Source: Betaproteobacteria bacterium | GTDB taxonomy: Bacteria > Pseudomonadota > Gammaproteobacteria > Burkholderiales > SG8-39 | Direction of reading: 5' to 3' | Assembly (NCBI GenBank): GCA_016195915.1 | Contig: JACPYS010000004.1 | Coordinates: 105,052 to 169,051 of the forward strand | Length of the DNA stretch: 64,000 nt | Shown here: one piece after another, positions 1-8,875 of the stretch | Numbering within the stretch: position 1 is the stretch's first letter | Layout of the letters: each line of letters begins with the position of its first letter | Translations under genes and position numbers: made by a program | The notes under the pieces: generated by a model | What the model saw: only the letters and a program-made list of their open reading frames with translations | Database searches by the model: none | Told to the model about the DNA's origin: nothing

Positions 1-1
1 G

Positions 2-1435
2 GAAATCAGCCTGACGCCGCAACTCGAGGCGAGGTTTCGCCGCGCATTCCCCGACAATGTGCTTTCGGTGTTGCATAGCGGTCTCGAGGACTCGGCGCGC
101 ACTGCAGCGTGGCTGCGTGCCGCGCGCGGTGAAGCGGGCGTGATCCTGGGTACCCGTCTCGCAGTGCTCGCCCCCGTGCCCCGCCTTGGACTGATTGTCG
201 TCGACGAGGAGCACGATACCTCGTTCAAGCAGCAGGACGGATTGCGCTACTCCGCGCGTGACGTCGCCGTATTTCGCGGCAATCAGCGCAAGGTCCCGGT
301 CGTTCTCGGCTCGGCGACTCCGGCGCTCGAAAGCTATGCCAACGCGCTTGCCCTGCGTTACCAGCTGATCGAACTGCCCTCGCGCGCCGTGTCCGGCGCG
401 CGTATGCCGCAGGTGAAGATGGTGGACCTGCGCGCGGAACGCGCCGATCAGGGTTTCGCGCGGCCGTTGCTCGACGCGATCGCGGCGCGCCTGGCCCGAG
501 GCGAACAGAGCCTGCTGTTCATCAACCGCAGAGGCTATGCACCGGTGCTCGCCTGCCCGGCCTGCGGATACGCCTGCGGTTGCACGCGCTGCAGCGCGCA
601 CCTCGTGCTGCACGCGGTCGATCGGCGCCTGCGCTGCCATCATTGCGGCCGTGAAGAGGCGATTCCCCGCCATTGCCCGCAATGCGGCAATGCGGACCTG
701 CGCGCGCTCGGACGAGGCACGCAGCGGGTGGAGGAAACGCTGGAGGCAAGCTTTCCGGGCCGGCGCGTCATTCGCATCGACCGCGACAGCGCGCGCCGCA
801 GGGCGCAACTCGCGCGCACCCTCGAGCAGGTGCGCAGTGGCGAGGGTGACATCCTCGTGGGAACCCAATTGGTTGCCAAGGGCCACGATTTCCCCCGCCT
901 CACGCTGGTCGGCGTGCTGAACGCGGACAATTCGCTGCTCGCCACGGACTATCGCGCCGCGGAGAGGCTGTTTTCGGTGCTGTTGCAGGTCTCCGGTCGC
1001 GCCGGACGGCACGACCGGCCCGGCGAGGTACTGGTGCAGACGCGTTTTCCGGATCACCCGCTGTTCGCGGCGCTCGCCCGAAACGACTATCCGGGCTTCG
1101 CGCGCTCGCAGCTGCAGGAGCGCGAAGCCGCGGGGTTTCCTCCTTTCGTCTACGAAGCAGCGCTGCGCGCCGAGTGTCCCCGGCTCGCCGATGCGCTCGC
1201 ATTTCTGCGCGGGGCGGTCACGCGCGCACCCGGCATCGAAGGGGTGCGCGTCTTCGATCCGGCGCCCAACGCCCTCAGCCGTCGTGCCGGGCTCGAACGC
1301 GCGCAACTGCTGGTGCAGTCGACTTCACGCCGCGCCCTGCAGGAATTCCTGCGCCGGTGGGTTGCCGAGCTGTACGCGAGCGCGCCGAAGAGCGTGCAAT
1401 GGCATCTGGACGTCGATCCGACCGATTCCGACTGA
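2..1435 (+). CDS. priA: Primosomal protein N' (replication restart helicase PriA), 5'-truncated by window edge
   Basis: PriA is the 3'-5' DNA helicase that restarts stalled forks and reloads the replisome. The frame is open from the first bases of the window, so the N-terminal DNA-binding domain and Walker A lie upstream; 477 residues are visible. The DEAH-box equivalent reads VDEEHDTSFKQQ, followed by the SAT-type motif VLGSATPALES. A zinc-binding insertion with eight cysteines (CPACGYACGC...CHHC...CPQC) and the motif VGTQLVAKGHDFP (helicase motif V) are diagnostic of PriA. The C-terminal PriA domain is complete and ends in a TGA. The next gene, argS, starts about 40 bases later. Confidence 0.96.
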   Translation, partial: EISLTPQLEARFRRAFPDNVLSVLHSGLEDSARTAAWLRAARGEAGVILGTRLAVLAPVPRLGLIVVDEEHDTSFKQQDGLRYSARDVAVFRGNQRKVPVVLGSATPALESYANALALRYQLIELPSRAVSGARMPQVKMVDLRAERADQGFARPLLDAIAARLARGEQSLLFINRRGYAPVLACPACGYACGCTRCSAHLVLHAVDRRLRCHHCGREEAIPRHCPQCGNADLRALGRGTQRVEETLEASFPGRRVIRIDRDSARRRAQLARTLEQVRSGEGDILVGTQLVAKGHDFPRLTLVGVLNADNSLLATDYRAAERLFSVLLQVSGRAGRHDRPGEVLVQTRFPDHPLFAALARNDYPGFARSQLQEREAAGFPPFVYEAALRAECPRLADALAFLRGAVTRAPGIEGVRVFDPAPNALSRRAGLERAQLLVQSTSRRALQEFLRRWVAELYASAPKSVQWHLDVDPTDSD

Positions 1436-1455
1436 TCTGCGGGGATGGGCGCCGG

Positions 1456-1461
1456 TATAAT
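1456..1461 (+). promoter_or_regulatory. Putative -10 box (TATAAT) of the argS promoter
   Basis: A consensus TATAAT lies 13 bases before the preferred argS ATG at 1475. No good -35 is seen 16-18 bases upstream. Transcription from it would start only about 7 bases before the ATG, giving a very short leader. An ATG at 1445 upstream of this box is therefore unlikely to be the real start. Confidence 0.5.
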
Positions 1462-1474
1462 TGCGCCCCTTTCC

Positions 1475-3208
1475 ATGGACGAACCCAAAGACATTCTCGC
1501 GCGCATTCTCGCCGAAGGCGCGCGCAGCGTCGCGCCGGAGGCGAGCGCCGTCGAGATTCAGCTCGAACGCCCGCGAAACCCCGAGTACGGCGATTTCGCC
1601 TGTAACGCCGCGCTTCAGCTGGCCAAGCTGCTCAAGCGCAAACCGCGCGAGATCGCGGAAGCGATCCGGCTCGCCACCGCGGAACCACTCGCCCGCACAG
1701 GCAGATTCGGCAAGCTCGAGATCGCCGGCGCCGGGTTCCTCAACATTCGCCTCGCGGTCGGGGCGAAGCTCTCGATCGTGCGCCATGTTCTTTCCGAGGG
1801 TGATCGCTTCGGGCGCGGTCCGTCTACGGGTCAGCGAATTCAGCTGGAGTTCGTCTCTGCCAACCCCACCGGCCCGCTGCACGTCGGCCACGGGCGCGGC
1901 GCGGCGTATGGCGCGAGCCTCGCCAACGTGCTCGCCTTCGCCGGCCATACAGTCGAATGCGAGTTCTACATCAACGATGCCGGGCGCCAGATGGACATCC
2001 TCGCGCTTTCGGTCTGGCTGCGCTACCTCGAAACACGCGGCTGCAGGGTGCCGTTTCCGGATGACGGCTATCGCGGCGACTACGTGCGCGACATCGGCGC
2101 CGCGCTCGCCCGAAGGCACGGGGCGGATCTGCTGCGCGAGCCCGCCCAGTTGCCCGTGCCGCAAGCCGGCGAAGATCCCGACGCCGCGCTCGATCACCTG
2201 ATCGCGGCGGCGAAGGAGTTGCTCGGCGCGCAATGGAAGGCGGTGCACAGGTTCGCGCTCGAAGCGATGCTTGCCGATCAGCGCGAGGACCTGGACGATT
2301 TCCGCGTGCGCTTCGACGCGTGGTTCTCCGAGCAGTCGCTCCACGACACGGGCGAAGTCCGGCGCTGCATCGAAGGTCTGGCCCGGGACGGCCACGCCTA
2401 CGAGAAGGACGGCGCGTTATGGTTCCGCTCGAGCGCGTTCGGCGACGAAAAAGACCGCGTGCTCAGGCGCGACAACGGCCAGTACACGTATTTCGCTTCG
2501 GACATCGCCTACCATGCCCACAAATTCGCGCGCAACTACGACCGCGTGATCGACGTATGGGGGGCGGACCATCATGGGTACATCGCGCGCGTGAAGGGTG
2601 CGCTCGCAGCACTCGGGCTGGATCCGGCGGTCCTGACCGTGGCGCTGGTGCAGTTTGCGGTGCTGTACCGCGGCGGCGAGAAGGTCGCGATGGGCAAGCG
2701 TTCGGGCGACTTCGTCACGCTGCGCGAATTGCGCGAAGAGATCGGCAACGACGCCGCGCGCTTTTTCTATGTGCTGCGCAAGTCCGACCAGCACCTCGAT
2801 TTCGATCTCGATCTTGCGAAGGCCCAGTCCAACGACAACCCGGTGTATTACGTGCAGTACGCGCACGCACGTGTGCGAAGCGTATTTGCGCAACGGGCGG
2901 GCGAACCTGCGACCCTCGCCGAAGCGCCGCTGGAGACGCTGGTCTCAGCGCGCGAACTCGCGCTCGCGCAGTTGCTGGCCGAGTTCCCGGAAATCGTGCA
3001 GGACGCGGCGCGCGAACTTGCGCCGCACATCGTCGCCTTCTATCTCAAGGGCCTCGCGGCCGAATTCCACAGCTACTATAATGCCGAGCGAATTCTGGTC
3101 GAGGACCCGTCACTTGCCGTTGCGAGGTTGGCGCTCTGCGAGGCGGTGCGCCAGGTGCTGGCGAACGGGCTCGCGCTGCTCGGCGTGAGCGCGCCGGAGA
3201 GGATGTAA
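1475..3208 (+). CDS. argS: Arginyl-tRNA synthetase
   Basis: Class I aminoacyl-tRNA synthetase that charges tRNA-Arg in the cytosol; 577 residues, normal for bacterial ArgRS. The N-terminal Arg-tRNA synthetase domain is followed by the catalytic core with the HIGH-type motif in NPTGPLHVGHGRG and the ArgRS-type replacement of KMSKS, AMGKRSGDFVTL. The C-terminal DALR anticodon-binding domain begins around NPVYYVQYAHAR. The ATG at 1475 is chosen over the in-frame ATG at 1445 because the protein then begins MDEPKDILARIL and a TATAAT box lies between the two. The stop codon directly abuts the ATG of the next gene, so the two are probably co-transcribed. Confidence 0.96.
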   Translation: MDEPKDILARILAEGARSVAPEASAVEIQLERPRNPEYGDFACNAALQLAKLLKRKPREIAEAIRLATAEPLARTGRFGKLEIAGAGFLNIRLAVGAKLSIVRHVLSEGDRFGRGPSTGQRIQLEFVSANPTGPLHVGHGRGAAYGASLANVLAFAGHTVECEFYINDAGRQMDILALSVWLRYLETRGCRVPFPDDGYRGDYVRDIGAALARRHGADLLREPAQLPVPQAGEDPDAALDHLIAAAKELLGAQWKAVHRFALEAMLADQREDLDDFRVRFDAWFSEQSLHDTGEVRRCIEGLARDGHAYEKDGALWFRSSAFGDEKDRVLRRDNGQYTYFASDIAYHAHKFARNYDRVIDVWGADHHGYIARVKGALAALGLDPAVLTVALVQFAVLYRGGEKVAMGKRSGDFVTLRELREEIGNDAARFFYVLRKSDQHLDFDLDLAKAQSNDNPVYYVQYAHARVRSVFAQRAGEPATLAEAPLETLVSARELALAQLLAEFPEIVQDAARELAPHIVAFYLKGLAAEFHSYYNAERILVEDPSLAVARLALCEAVRQVLANGLALLGVSAPERM

Positions 3209-3808
3209 ATGGCGAAAGCAGGCAGGACGCAGAGTGCGCCGGGCGCAAGATCGGGCGGCGGTTTCCTGCTCGGCGTATTCGTCGGGCTGATCGTCGGACT
3301 GGCGGTGGCGCTTGGCATCGCGTTCTACCTGAACAAGACGCCGATTCCATTTACGTCCAAGAGCAAGGCGCCCGCCGCGAAGGACGGGGACGCTGCAAAA
3401 ACCACCCCGCAGATCGCGGGGATGCCTTCGGGCAAGGCGCCTTCCGGCGAGAAACCGAAGTTCGATTTCTACAATATCCTGCCCGGCGGGGAGGAACCGG
3501 TGAGCGAAAACGAACTCAAGTCGGCCGCCAAGAGTCAACAACCGGACGCGAAGAGCGTTTACTTCCTTCAGGCCGGCGCATTCCAGAACCCGCCCGACGC
3601 CGACAATCTCAAGGCCAAGCTCGCGATTCTCGGATTCGAGAGCACCGTCGAGCCCGCCACGCTTCCAGACAAGGGCACGTGGTACCGCGTGCGCGTGGGG
3701 CCGTACACTCGAATCGAGGAACTGAATGCAGCGCGTTCGCAACTGGCATCGAACGGAATCGATGCCAGCCTGATCAAAGTGAAGAACCCCGCCGCGGCGA
3801 AGCCGTGA
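3209..3808 (+). CDS. SPOR-domain protein (FtsN-like, membrane-anchored)
   Basis: A 199-residue protein with a short basic cytosolic N-terminus, one transmembrane helix at about residues 17-38 (GGGFLLGVFVGLIVGLAVAL), a low-complexity K/A/G/P linker and a C-terminal SPOR domain (about 115-195, starting FLQAGAFQNPPDADNLKAKL). SPOR domains bind denuded septal peptidoglycan, and FtsN-type proteins activate septal synthesis. The argS-SPOR-dsbA order is common in betaproteobacteria. Whether this is the essential FtsN or a paralogue cannot be decided from sequence alone. It starts immediately after the argS stop. Confidence 0.85.
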   Translation: MAKAGRTQSAPGARSGGGFLLGVFVGLIVGLAVALGIAFYLNKTPIPFTSKSKAPAAKDGDAAKTTPQIAGMPSGKAPSGEKPKFDFYNILPGGEEPVSENELKSAAKSQQPDAKSVYFLQAGAFQNPPDADNLKAKLAILGFESTVEPATLPDKGTWYRVRVGPYTRIEELNAARSQLASNGIDASLIKVKNPAAAKP

Positions 3809-3835
3809 CCGGGCCGCACGCATAAGGAGCCGGCA

Positions 3836-4474
3836 ATGAAGTGGTTGAGATTCGCAGTGGCGTTGTTCATTTTCTTCCCGGCGCTGGTCAGCGCGCAGCC
3901 CAGGCCCGGCGTGGACTACGGCGAACTCAAGCCGGCGCAACCGGCGGAATCCGCCGGTAAGGTCGAAATATTGGAGTTCTTCTGGTACGGCTGCCCGCAC
4001 TGTTACACGCTCGAGCCCGCGCTCGAGAACTGGGTAAAGAAGCTCCCTCCCGACACGGATTTCAAGCGCGTCCCCGCGGTACTCTCGGCCAACTGGGAGC
4101 CGCATGCGCGCATTTACTATGCGTTTGAGGCGCTGGGTGTGCTGGAAAAGCTGCATCGTCCGTTTTTCGACGCAATCCACCGCGATCACCTGTCGGTCGC
4201 CAACGAAGCGGCCGTCAACCAGTGGCTGGCGAAAAATGGCGTCGACGCCAAGAAGTTTGCCGATACCACGCGCTCGTTCGGCGTTTCCAGCAAGGTCAAG
4301 CGCGCGGCGCAGCTCTCGGCGGCATATCGCGTTGACGGCGTGCCGATGATTGCAGTTCAGGGCCGCTACACGGTGAACGCGGAACAGGGGGGATCGCAAC
4401 AGGGGATGCTCGATGTCACGTCATTCCTGATCGGCCAGTCTCGCAAGGACCTGAAGCAGCCCGCCCGCAAGTAG
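3836..4474 (+). CDS. dsbA: Thiol:disulfide interchange protein DsbA
   Basis: Periplasmic oxidase that introduces disulfide bonds into exported proteins; 212 residues. The signal peptide is MKWLRFAVALFIFFPALVSA with cleavage before QPRPG. The thioredoxin-fold active site is C53-P-H-C56, in the context FFWYGCPHCYTLEP, which is the canonical DsbA redox motif. The cis-proline loop is VDGVPMIAVQG near residue 168. A good ribosome-binding site (AAGGAG) sits 8 bases before the ATG. It follows the SPOR gene with a 27-base gap. Confidence 0.95.
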   Translation: MKWLRFAVALFIFFPALVSAQPRPGVDYGELKPAQPAESAGKVEILEFFWYGCPHCYTLEPALENWVKKLPPDTDFKRVPAVLSANWEPHARIYYAFEALGVLEKLHRPFFDAIHRDHLSVANEAAVNQWLAKNGVDAKKFADTTRSFGVSSKVKRAAQLSAAYRVDGVPMIAVQGRYTVNAEQGGSQQGMLDVTSFLIGQSRKDLKQPARK

Positions 4475-4492
4475 CTTCCCGCAGCGCGCCAC

Positions 4493-5254
4493 GTGCGCAT
4501 ATTCCTGACAGGCGTATCGAGCGGTCTCGGCGAAGCGCTTGCGCGCCATTACGCATCTTCCGAAACGGTTCTGGGGCTGGTCGCCCGGCGCGCCGAATTG
4601 CTCGATTCGCTGGCCCGTTCTCTTCCTGGTACCTGTGCCGTCTACGCGCTCGATGTCGCCGATACGCAAGCGCTTGCACGGGCGGCCGGGGATTTTCTCG
4701 CACGCTTCGGCGTGCCCGACCTGGTGATCGCCAATGCCGGAATTTCGGTGGGGACCTCCGCGGAGGACATCGACGACGCGGAAAAACTCCTGCGCGTGTT
4801 GCGGGTGAACGTGCTCGGGCTGGCCGCCACGCTCGCCGCATTCGCACCTGCGATGCGCTCCGCGGGGCGCGGGACACTCGTCGGGATCTCGAGCGTGGCC
4901 GGGTTTCGCGGCTTCCCCGGGGCAGGCGCCTACAGCGCGTCCAAGGCCGCGGCGACCACCTTGCTGGAAAGCCTGAGGGTCGAGCTGTCGGGCAGCGGCG
5001 TTTCGGTCGTGACCATCTGTCCCGGTTACATCGATACCCCGATGACACGGGTCAATCGCTACCCCATGCCGTTCCTGCTGGCGGCGGACGAGGCTGCGCG
5101 GCGCATCGCCCGTGCGATCGCCGCCAGGCGCCGCGTCGCGGTCATTCCGTGGCAGATGGCGCTCGTCTCAATCCTGATCCGGGCCCTGCCAGGATGGTTG
5201 TTCGCGCGGCTGTTCGCGCGCACCAAGCGCAAGCCGCGCGACCTGCCGTTGTAG
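4493..5254 (+). CDS. Short-chain dehydrogenase/reductase, classical SDR
   Basis: A 253-residue Rossmann-fold NAD(P)-dependent oxidoreductase. The cofactor motif TGVSSGLG is at residues 6-13, NAG of the central strand in VIANAGIS, the catalytic Ser in VGISSVAGF, and the catalytic Tyr/Lys in AYSASKAA near residue 146, followed by CPGYIDTPM. A hydrophobic C-terminal stretch (MALVSILIRALPGWLFARLF) ending in basic residues suggests membrane association. The start is taken as GTG at 4493, since no ATG precedes the TGxxxGxG motif. The substrate is unknown. The next gene starts 2 bases after its stop. Confidence 0.86.
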   Translation: MRIFLTGVSSGLGEALARHYASSETVLGLVARRAELLDSLARSLPGTCAVYALDVADTQALARAAGDFLARFGVPDLVIANAGISVGTSAEDIDDAEKLLRVLRVNVLGLAATLAAFAPAMRSAGRGTLVGISSVAGFRGFPGAGAYSASKAAATTLLESLRVELSGSGVSVVTICPGYIDTPMTRVNRYPMPFLLAADEAARRIARAIAARRRVAVIPWQMALVSILIRALPGWLFARLFARTKRKPRDLPL

Positions 5255-5256
5255 CT

Positions 5257-6063
5257 GTGGAACTGCGCGACGCCCTCGGCACGCTGCATGCGCCCGCGGG
5301 CGATGCCGCGCGCATTGTCTCGCTGGTGCCGTCGATCACGGAGCTCGTGTGTGAACTCGGCCTGGCGGACCGCCTGGTCGGGAGGACCGGCTTTTGCATT
5401 CATCCGCGCGAAGTCGTGCGCGGCATCCCGAAGGTCGGCGGCACCAAGGACGTCGATATTGAAAAGATCCGCGCTCTGCGCCCGAGCCATGTCATCGTCA
5501 ACATCGACGAGAACGAGAAGCCGCTCGCCGAAGCGCTCGCGAAGTTCGTGCCACACCTGGTGGTCACTCACCCGCTGGGTCCGGCGGACAATCCGGCGCT
5601 CTATCGCCTGATTGGCGGGCTGTTCGGAAGGCGGGGCGAAGCCGAAGCGCTATGCGTTCGTTTCGAGGCGGCGCATGCGGCAGCGAGCGCCGCGAACTGG
5701 CCGCAGCGAGAAGTGCTCTACCTCGTCTGGAAAGACCCCTGGATGACGGTTTCGCGCGACACCTACATCTCACGAACGCTTGCGCTGTTCGGATTGCGAA
5801 CATTGCCGGCGGCCGCGCAATCCCGCTATCCGGAAATCTCCATCGATGCGCCCTCCGTGCGCGAAGCGGAGCTGGTGCTGCTCTCGTCCGAGCCGTATCT
5901 GTTCGGCGACGAACACGTCGCAGAACTCGCGGGTCGCCAGGAATTTGCGAGCAAACCGGTGAGGCTTATCGACGGCGAAATGACCTCCTGGTACGGCAGC
6001 CGCGCCATCGCTGGTCTCGATTATCTGCGGGGGTTCGTGGCGCGGCTGCCTCCTCCGATCTGA
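5257..6063 (+). CDS. Cobalamin/iron-siderophore-type periplasmic-binding-like protein (BtuF-like helical backbone metal receptor)
   Basis: A 268-residue protein of the two-lobed family joined by a single long helix, as in BtuF and siderophore receptors. Family features are RIVSLVPSITELVCELG near the N-terminus, DRLVGRTGFCIHP, and KVGGTKDVDIEKIRALRPSHV. No signal peptide precedes the domain. It may therefore be one of the cytosolic-looking cobalamin-binding paralogues, or the true start lies elsewhere; the reading frame does continue upstream inside the SDR gene. GTG at 5257 is chosen because it lies just after the SDR stop. No permease or ATPase partner is adjacent, so a transport role is unproven. 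Confidence 0.78.
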   Translation: MELRDALGTLHAPAGDAARIVSLVPSITELVCELGLADRLVGRTGFCIHPREVVRGIPKVGGTKDVDIEKIRALRPSHVIVNIDENEKPLAEALAKFVPHLVVTHPLGPADNPALYRLIGGLFGRRGEAEALCVRFEAAHAAASAANWPQREVLYLVWKDPWMTVSRDTYISRTLALFGLRTLPAAAQSRYPEISIDAPSVREAELVLLSSEPYLFGDEHVAELAGRQEFASKPVRLIDGEMTSWYGSRAIAGLDYLRGFVARLPPPI

Positions 6064-6078
6064 CCGGCAACCCGCTTG

Positions 6079-6243
6079 AGGCGCTGGTTACCATCAGCAG
6101 CATCCAGCTACCGGTGCTGCTTGCGCTGGTAGCCGTCATCAGAACCTTCACATATGCCTGCACCAACAGCTACGTGCCGGGCGCGCTCTCATTTGCGGGC
6201 TGTTTGTCACCTGGTATATCGCGGCGAGCCAGGCGACGCAGGC
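6079..6243 (+). pseudogene. Remnant of the C-terminal membrane tail of an alpha/beta-hydrolase-type protein (frameshifted)
   Basis: One frame reads LLALVAVIRTFTYACTNSYVPGALSF. After a frame change near 6200 it continues LFVTWYIAASQATQA. The joined peptide resembles, from memory, the hydrophobic tail found at the C-terminus of some long membrane-associated alpha/beta hydrolases in proteobacteria (FTW-Y-x-G-x-IPGA...LFVTWY pattern). The rest of that gene is absent: the BtuF-like gene stops just upstream. I read this as a decayed 3' fragment. Confidence 0.45.
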
Positions 6244-6591
6244 ACAGAATTGCAATCGCCGTTTCGGTCGCCGCCGCCGCGGCCTTCAGTCAGGCCGCGA
6301 TCGCGCAGGCGCCGGCGGCGAAGAATCTCAAGCTCCGGTGGAGCTGGCCCGCGAGCCTGACGATTCACGACCATTACAAGGGCATCGCCGATCGCATTGA
6401 GAAGCTCACGGCAGTCGATCAAGATCGAGGCCATGACCGCAGGGCACGTGGTACCGGCGTTCGAGGTGCTGGATGCCACCCACAAGAAGGTGATCGACGG
6501 CTTCCACTCGGGTGCGTACTACTGGGTCGGCAAGAGCCCGGCGGCGGCGCTGTTCGCCGAGGCGCCGGGAGGTCCCTTCGAAGTTAGGTGA
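6234..6591 (+). pseudogene. Broken TRAP transporter substrate-binding protein (DctP family) remnant
   Basis: One frame shows a signal-peptide-like stretch (IAIAVSVAAAAAFSQAAIAQ) followed by LKLRWSWPASLTIHDHYKGI and ADRIEKLT. At about 6405-6420 the homology moves to another frame and continues SIKIEAMTAGHVVPAFEVLD, HKKVIDGFHSGAYYWVGKSP and ALFAEAPGGPF before a stop at 6591. These are the opening segments of TRAP DctP receptors. A frameshift of a few bases plus loss of the remaining two-thirds makes it non-functional. No DctQ or DctM genes are nearby. Confidence 0.75.
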
Positions 6592-6730
6592 GGTGCTTCC
6601 ATAAGAGGAAAAACCGCTTGGTGGGGGGTAACATCATGTTTCGTTATTCCCCGGCTGTTCAACCAACGCTGGAACTCGAGTGTTCAATTGACGCGGGAAC
6701 TCCGCCGGCAAAAACATTAGAATCCCGCTC

Positions 6731-8449
6731 ATGAAACTCCCCTCGCGAGCCTTGGCTGTTCACCTTGCGATGCTTACGCTGATTTTGGTCGCAAGCGGCT
6801 GCTCGAACCTGCATTGGGCCAGCGAACTGGTCCCGGCGCACGGTGCCGACCTGGTGGTTCTCAACGCCAACGTGCTGACCGTGGACGATCGTTTTCCCAC
6901 GGCACAGGGGTTTGCCGTGCGTGGCGGCCGCATCACTGCGGTGGGCGACTCCGACTCGATCCGTCGCCACGCCGGTCCGAAGACGAGGATCATCGATGCC
7001 GGCGGCCGCACCATCGCGCCTGGGCTCGCAGACGGCCACCTGCACAACGCGGGCGGCGGTCCGGGCGTCGACCTGTCCCGCGTGCGTACGCTCGAGGAGT
7101 TGCTCGCGAGGGTCGCGGAACGGGTGAAAGTCTCCAAGCCGGGCGACCTCGTCGTCAGCAACAACGACTGGCACGAGGCGCAACTCAAGGAACAGCGCCT
7201 GCCGCTGCGCCGCGACCTCGACCGCATCGCGCCGGACAATCCGGTGGTGCTGGTGCGCGGCGGCCACCAGTTCATCGTCAACTCGGCGGCGCTCACGCGC
7301 TGGAAAATCGGCAAGGACACGGCGGTGCCGGCAGGCGGCGCGATCCCGCGCTACGCCGACGGGGAGCTGAGCGGCGAACTCGTCAACAACGCGCGCCAAC
7401 TGGTGCAGTTGCCGCCCCCCGCGGCCTTGAAGCGCGAAGACCTGCTGGCGATGATGCGCAAGCTGCATCGCGTCGGCCTCACCAGCATCCGCGTGCCGGG
7501 CAATCCGGATCCGGGCACGGAGTGGACGCAGTGGAAGGAGCTCAAGCAGCGCGGCGAGCTCGACATGCGCGTCAATTTTCTCTTCCGCATCTACGACTTC
7601 AGCGACGCGGCGAAAGTGCGCGCTCTGGTCGAGAGCTGGAAGGTGAATCCGGACGAGGGCGACGAATGGCTGCGCGTGGGCGGCATCAAGACGCTGGTGG
7701 ACGGTGGCTTCGAAGGCGGCTGGATGCGCGAGCCCTACCTCGAGCCTTACGGGCGCGGCGGCAGCTACCGCGGCATCAACGTGGTTCCGCAACGGCTCTA
7801 CCTGCCGGTGATCGCGGAATTGAATCGCATGGGGTGGCGCGTCACCACGCACGTGGTCGGCGACGCAGCGATCGACATGGTGCTCGACAGCTACGAGAAG
7901 GTGAACGCCGAGAAATCGATCGCGGGCCGGCGCTGGATGCTCGAGCACGCCTTCATCGCCTGGCCCGAGCATTTTCCGCGCATGAAAGCGCTGGGCTTGA
8001 TGCTGTCGGTGCAGAACCACGCCTACGTCGCCGGCCCAAGCTTGGTGAAATACTGGGGGCCGGTGCGCGCGGCGCGGACCACGCCGGTGCGCGACTTCCT
8101 CGACCAGGGCTTCATCGTTGCCGGCGGCACCGACTCCCCGGTGATTCCGCACCCGCCGATGTGGGCGTTCTATCACTTCGTCACGCGCGGCACGATCGCC
8201 GCCGGTCAACTCGGCGCTGACCAGCGCGTGTCGCGCGCTGAAGCGCTGCGCCTGCTCACCATCGGCAACGCGCGCTTCACGGGCGAGCAGAAGATCAAGG
8301 GTTCGATCGAGCCGGGCAAGGTCGCGGACTTCATCGTGCTGTCCGACGATCCGATGACGGCGCCGGAGAATCGAATCGAAGGCATCGAGGTGCTGCTCAC
8401 CGCGGTCGGCGGCAAGCTCGTCTACGTCAAGGACGGCGTCAGGTTCTGA
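6731..8449 (+). CDS. Amidohydrolase family 3 protein (YtcJ-like), predicted lipoprotein
   Basis: A 572-residue metal-dependent hydrolase. The N-terminus carries a lipoprotein signal with lipobox LVASGC (Cys about residue 24), so it should be membrane-anchored outside the cytosol. The composite N-terminal beta-domain is followed by the metal-binding motif LADGHLHNAGG. Further metal ligands of the TIM barrel appear in RVTTHVVGDAA, WMLEHAFIAWPEHF and VAGGTDSPVIPHPP. The tail (IEPGKVADFIVLSDDPM) is typical of this family. The substrate is not predictable. A TAGAAT hexamer at 6718-6723 may be its -10. It stands alone between a decayed region and a transposase scar. Confidence 0.88.
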   Translation: MKLPSRALAVHLAMLTLILVASGCSNLHWASELVPAHGADLVVLNANVLTVDDRFPTAQGFAVRGGRITAVGDSDSIRRHAGPKTRIIDAGGRTIAPGLADGHLHNAGGGPGVDLSRVRTLEELLARVAERVKVSKPGDLVVSNNDWHEAQLKEQRLPLRRDLDRIAPDNPVVLVRGGHQFIVNSAALTRWKIGKDTAVPAGGAIPRYADGELSGELVNNARQLVQLPPPAALKREDLLAMMRKLHRVGLTSIRVPGNPDPGTEWTQWKELKQRGELDMRVNFLFRIYDFSDAAKVRALVESWKVNPDEGDEWLRVGGIKTLVDGGFEGGWMREPYLEPYGRGGSYRGINVVPQRLYLPVIAELNRMGWRVTTHVVGDAAIDMVLDSYEKVNAEKSIAGRRWMLEHAFIAWPEHFPRMKALGLMLSVQNHAYVAGPSLVKYWGPVRAARTTPVRDFLDQGFIVAGGTDSPVIPHPPMWAFYHFVTRGTIAAGQLGADQRVSRAEALRLLTIGNARFTGEQKIKGSIEPGKVADFIVLSDDPMTAPENRIEGIEVLLTAVGGKLVYVKDGVRF

Positions 8450-8472
8450 TTCACCTGGGACTGAAGCGGAAT

Positions 8473-8601
8473 TTCCTGGTCGTCCCAGGCGCTGAGTGGC
8501 GGGAGCTGCTGTGCCAGCATATTCCCGACCGCTACGAACCCGTCAGATATTGCGGCTGGTACTCGAGCCGCAGCCGCGGGGCGCGCGCGGTGAAGGGCGC
8601 A
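8473..8601 (+). pseudogene. C-terminal fragment of an IS91-type (Y2) transposase
   Basis: A short open stretch reads FLVVPGAEWRELLCQHIPDR followed by EPVRYCGWYSSRSRGAR. The QHIPDK...VRYYGWYSNRxRG pattern is what I associate with the C-terminal part of IS91-like transposases. No start, catalytic tyrosines or ends are present, so it is a scar. The frame continues open to 8895 but no further family resemblance is visible. Confidence 0.5.
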
Positions 8602-8875
8602 CCCGCGGTGACCCTCTCCCGCAATGCGACCGAAGCCCTGAGCGAGTTCGCGAGCCGCGCCAAGCCCGCCTCGTGGTTTCGCTTGCCCGATCGGGGCAGA
8701 TGCGGGCAGCATTCACCAGAATGCAGATTGCGCGCACGTCGAATGCCCAGCGGACAACCCGTGACCAGCCACATCCCTCGCGAATCGATCCGGCCCACGC
8801 GTACGTCGCACCGCAGGGCGGCCACGAGTGCGCAGCGGGCCGATGCGTATTCCTATTTTTCGCTAAACGCGAACT
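8602..8875. other. Non-coding or decayed stretch after the transposase scar
   Basis: Frames are open on both strands but none has a recognisable family, a convincing start with a ribosome-binding site, or a stable secondary-structure prediction by eye. It is probably degenerate mobile-element or flanking DNA. Confidence 0.4.

Noticed and set aside
6636..6731. 31-codon open frame with ATG before the amidohydrolase gene
   Set aside because: No ribosome-binding site and no recognisable family; it runs into the next gene's start region and is probably chance.
8454..8489. Inverted repeat CCTGGGAC / GTCCCAGG after the amidohydrolase gene
   Set aside because: The 20-base loop and lack of a T-run make a terminator doubtful. 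It could equally be part of the transposase scar.
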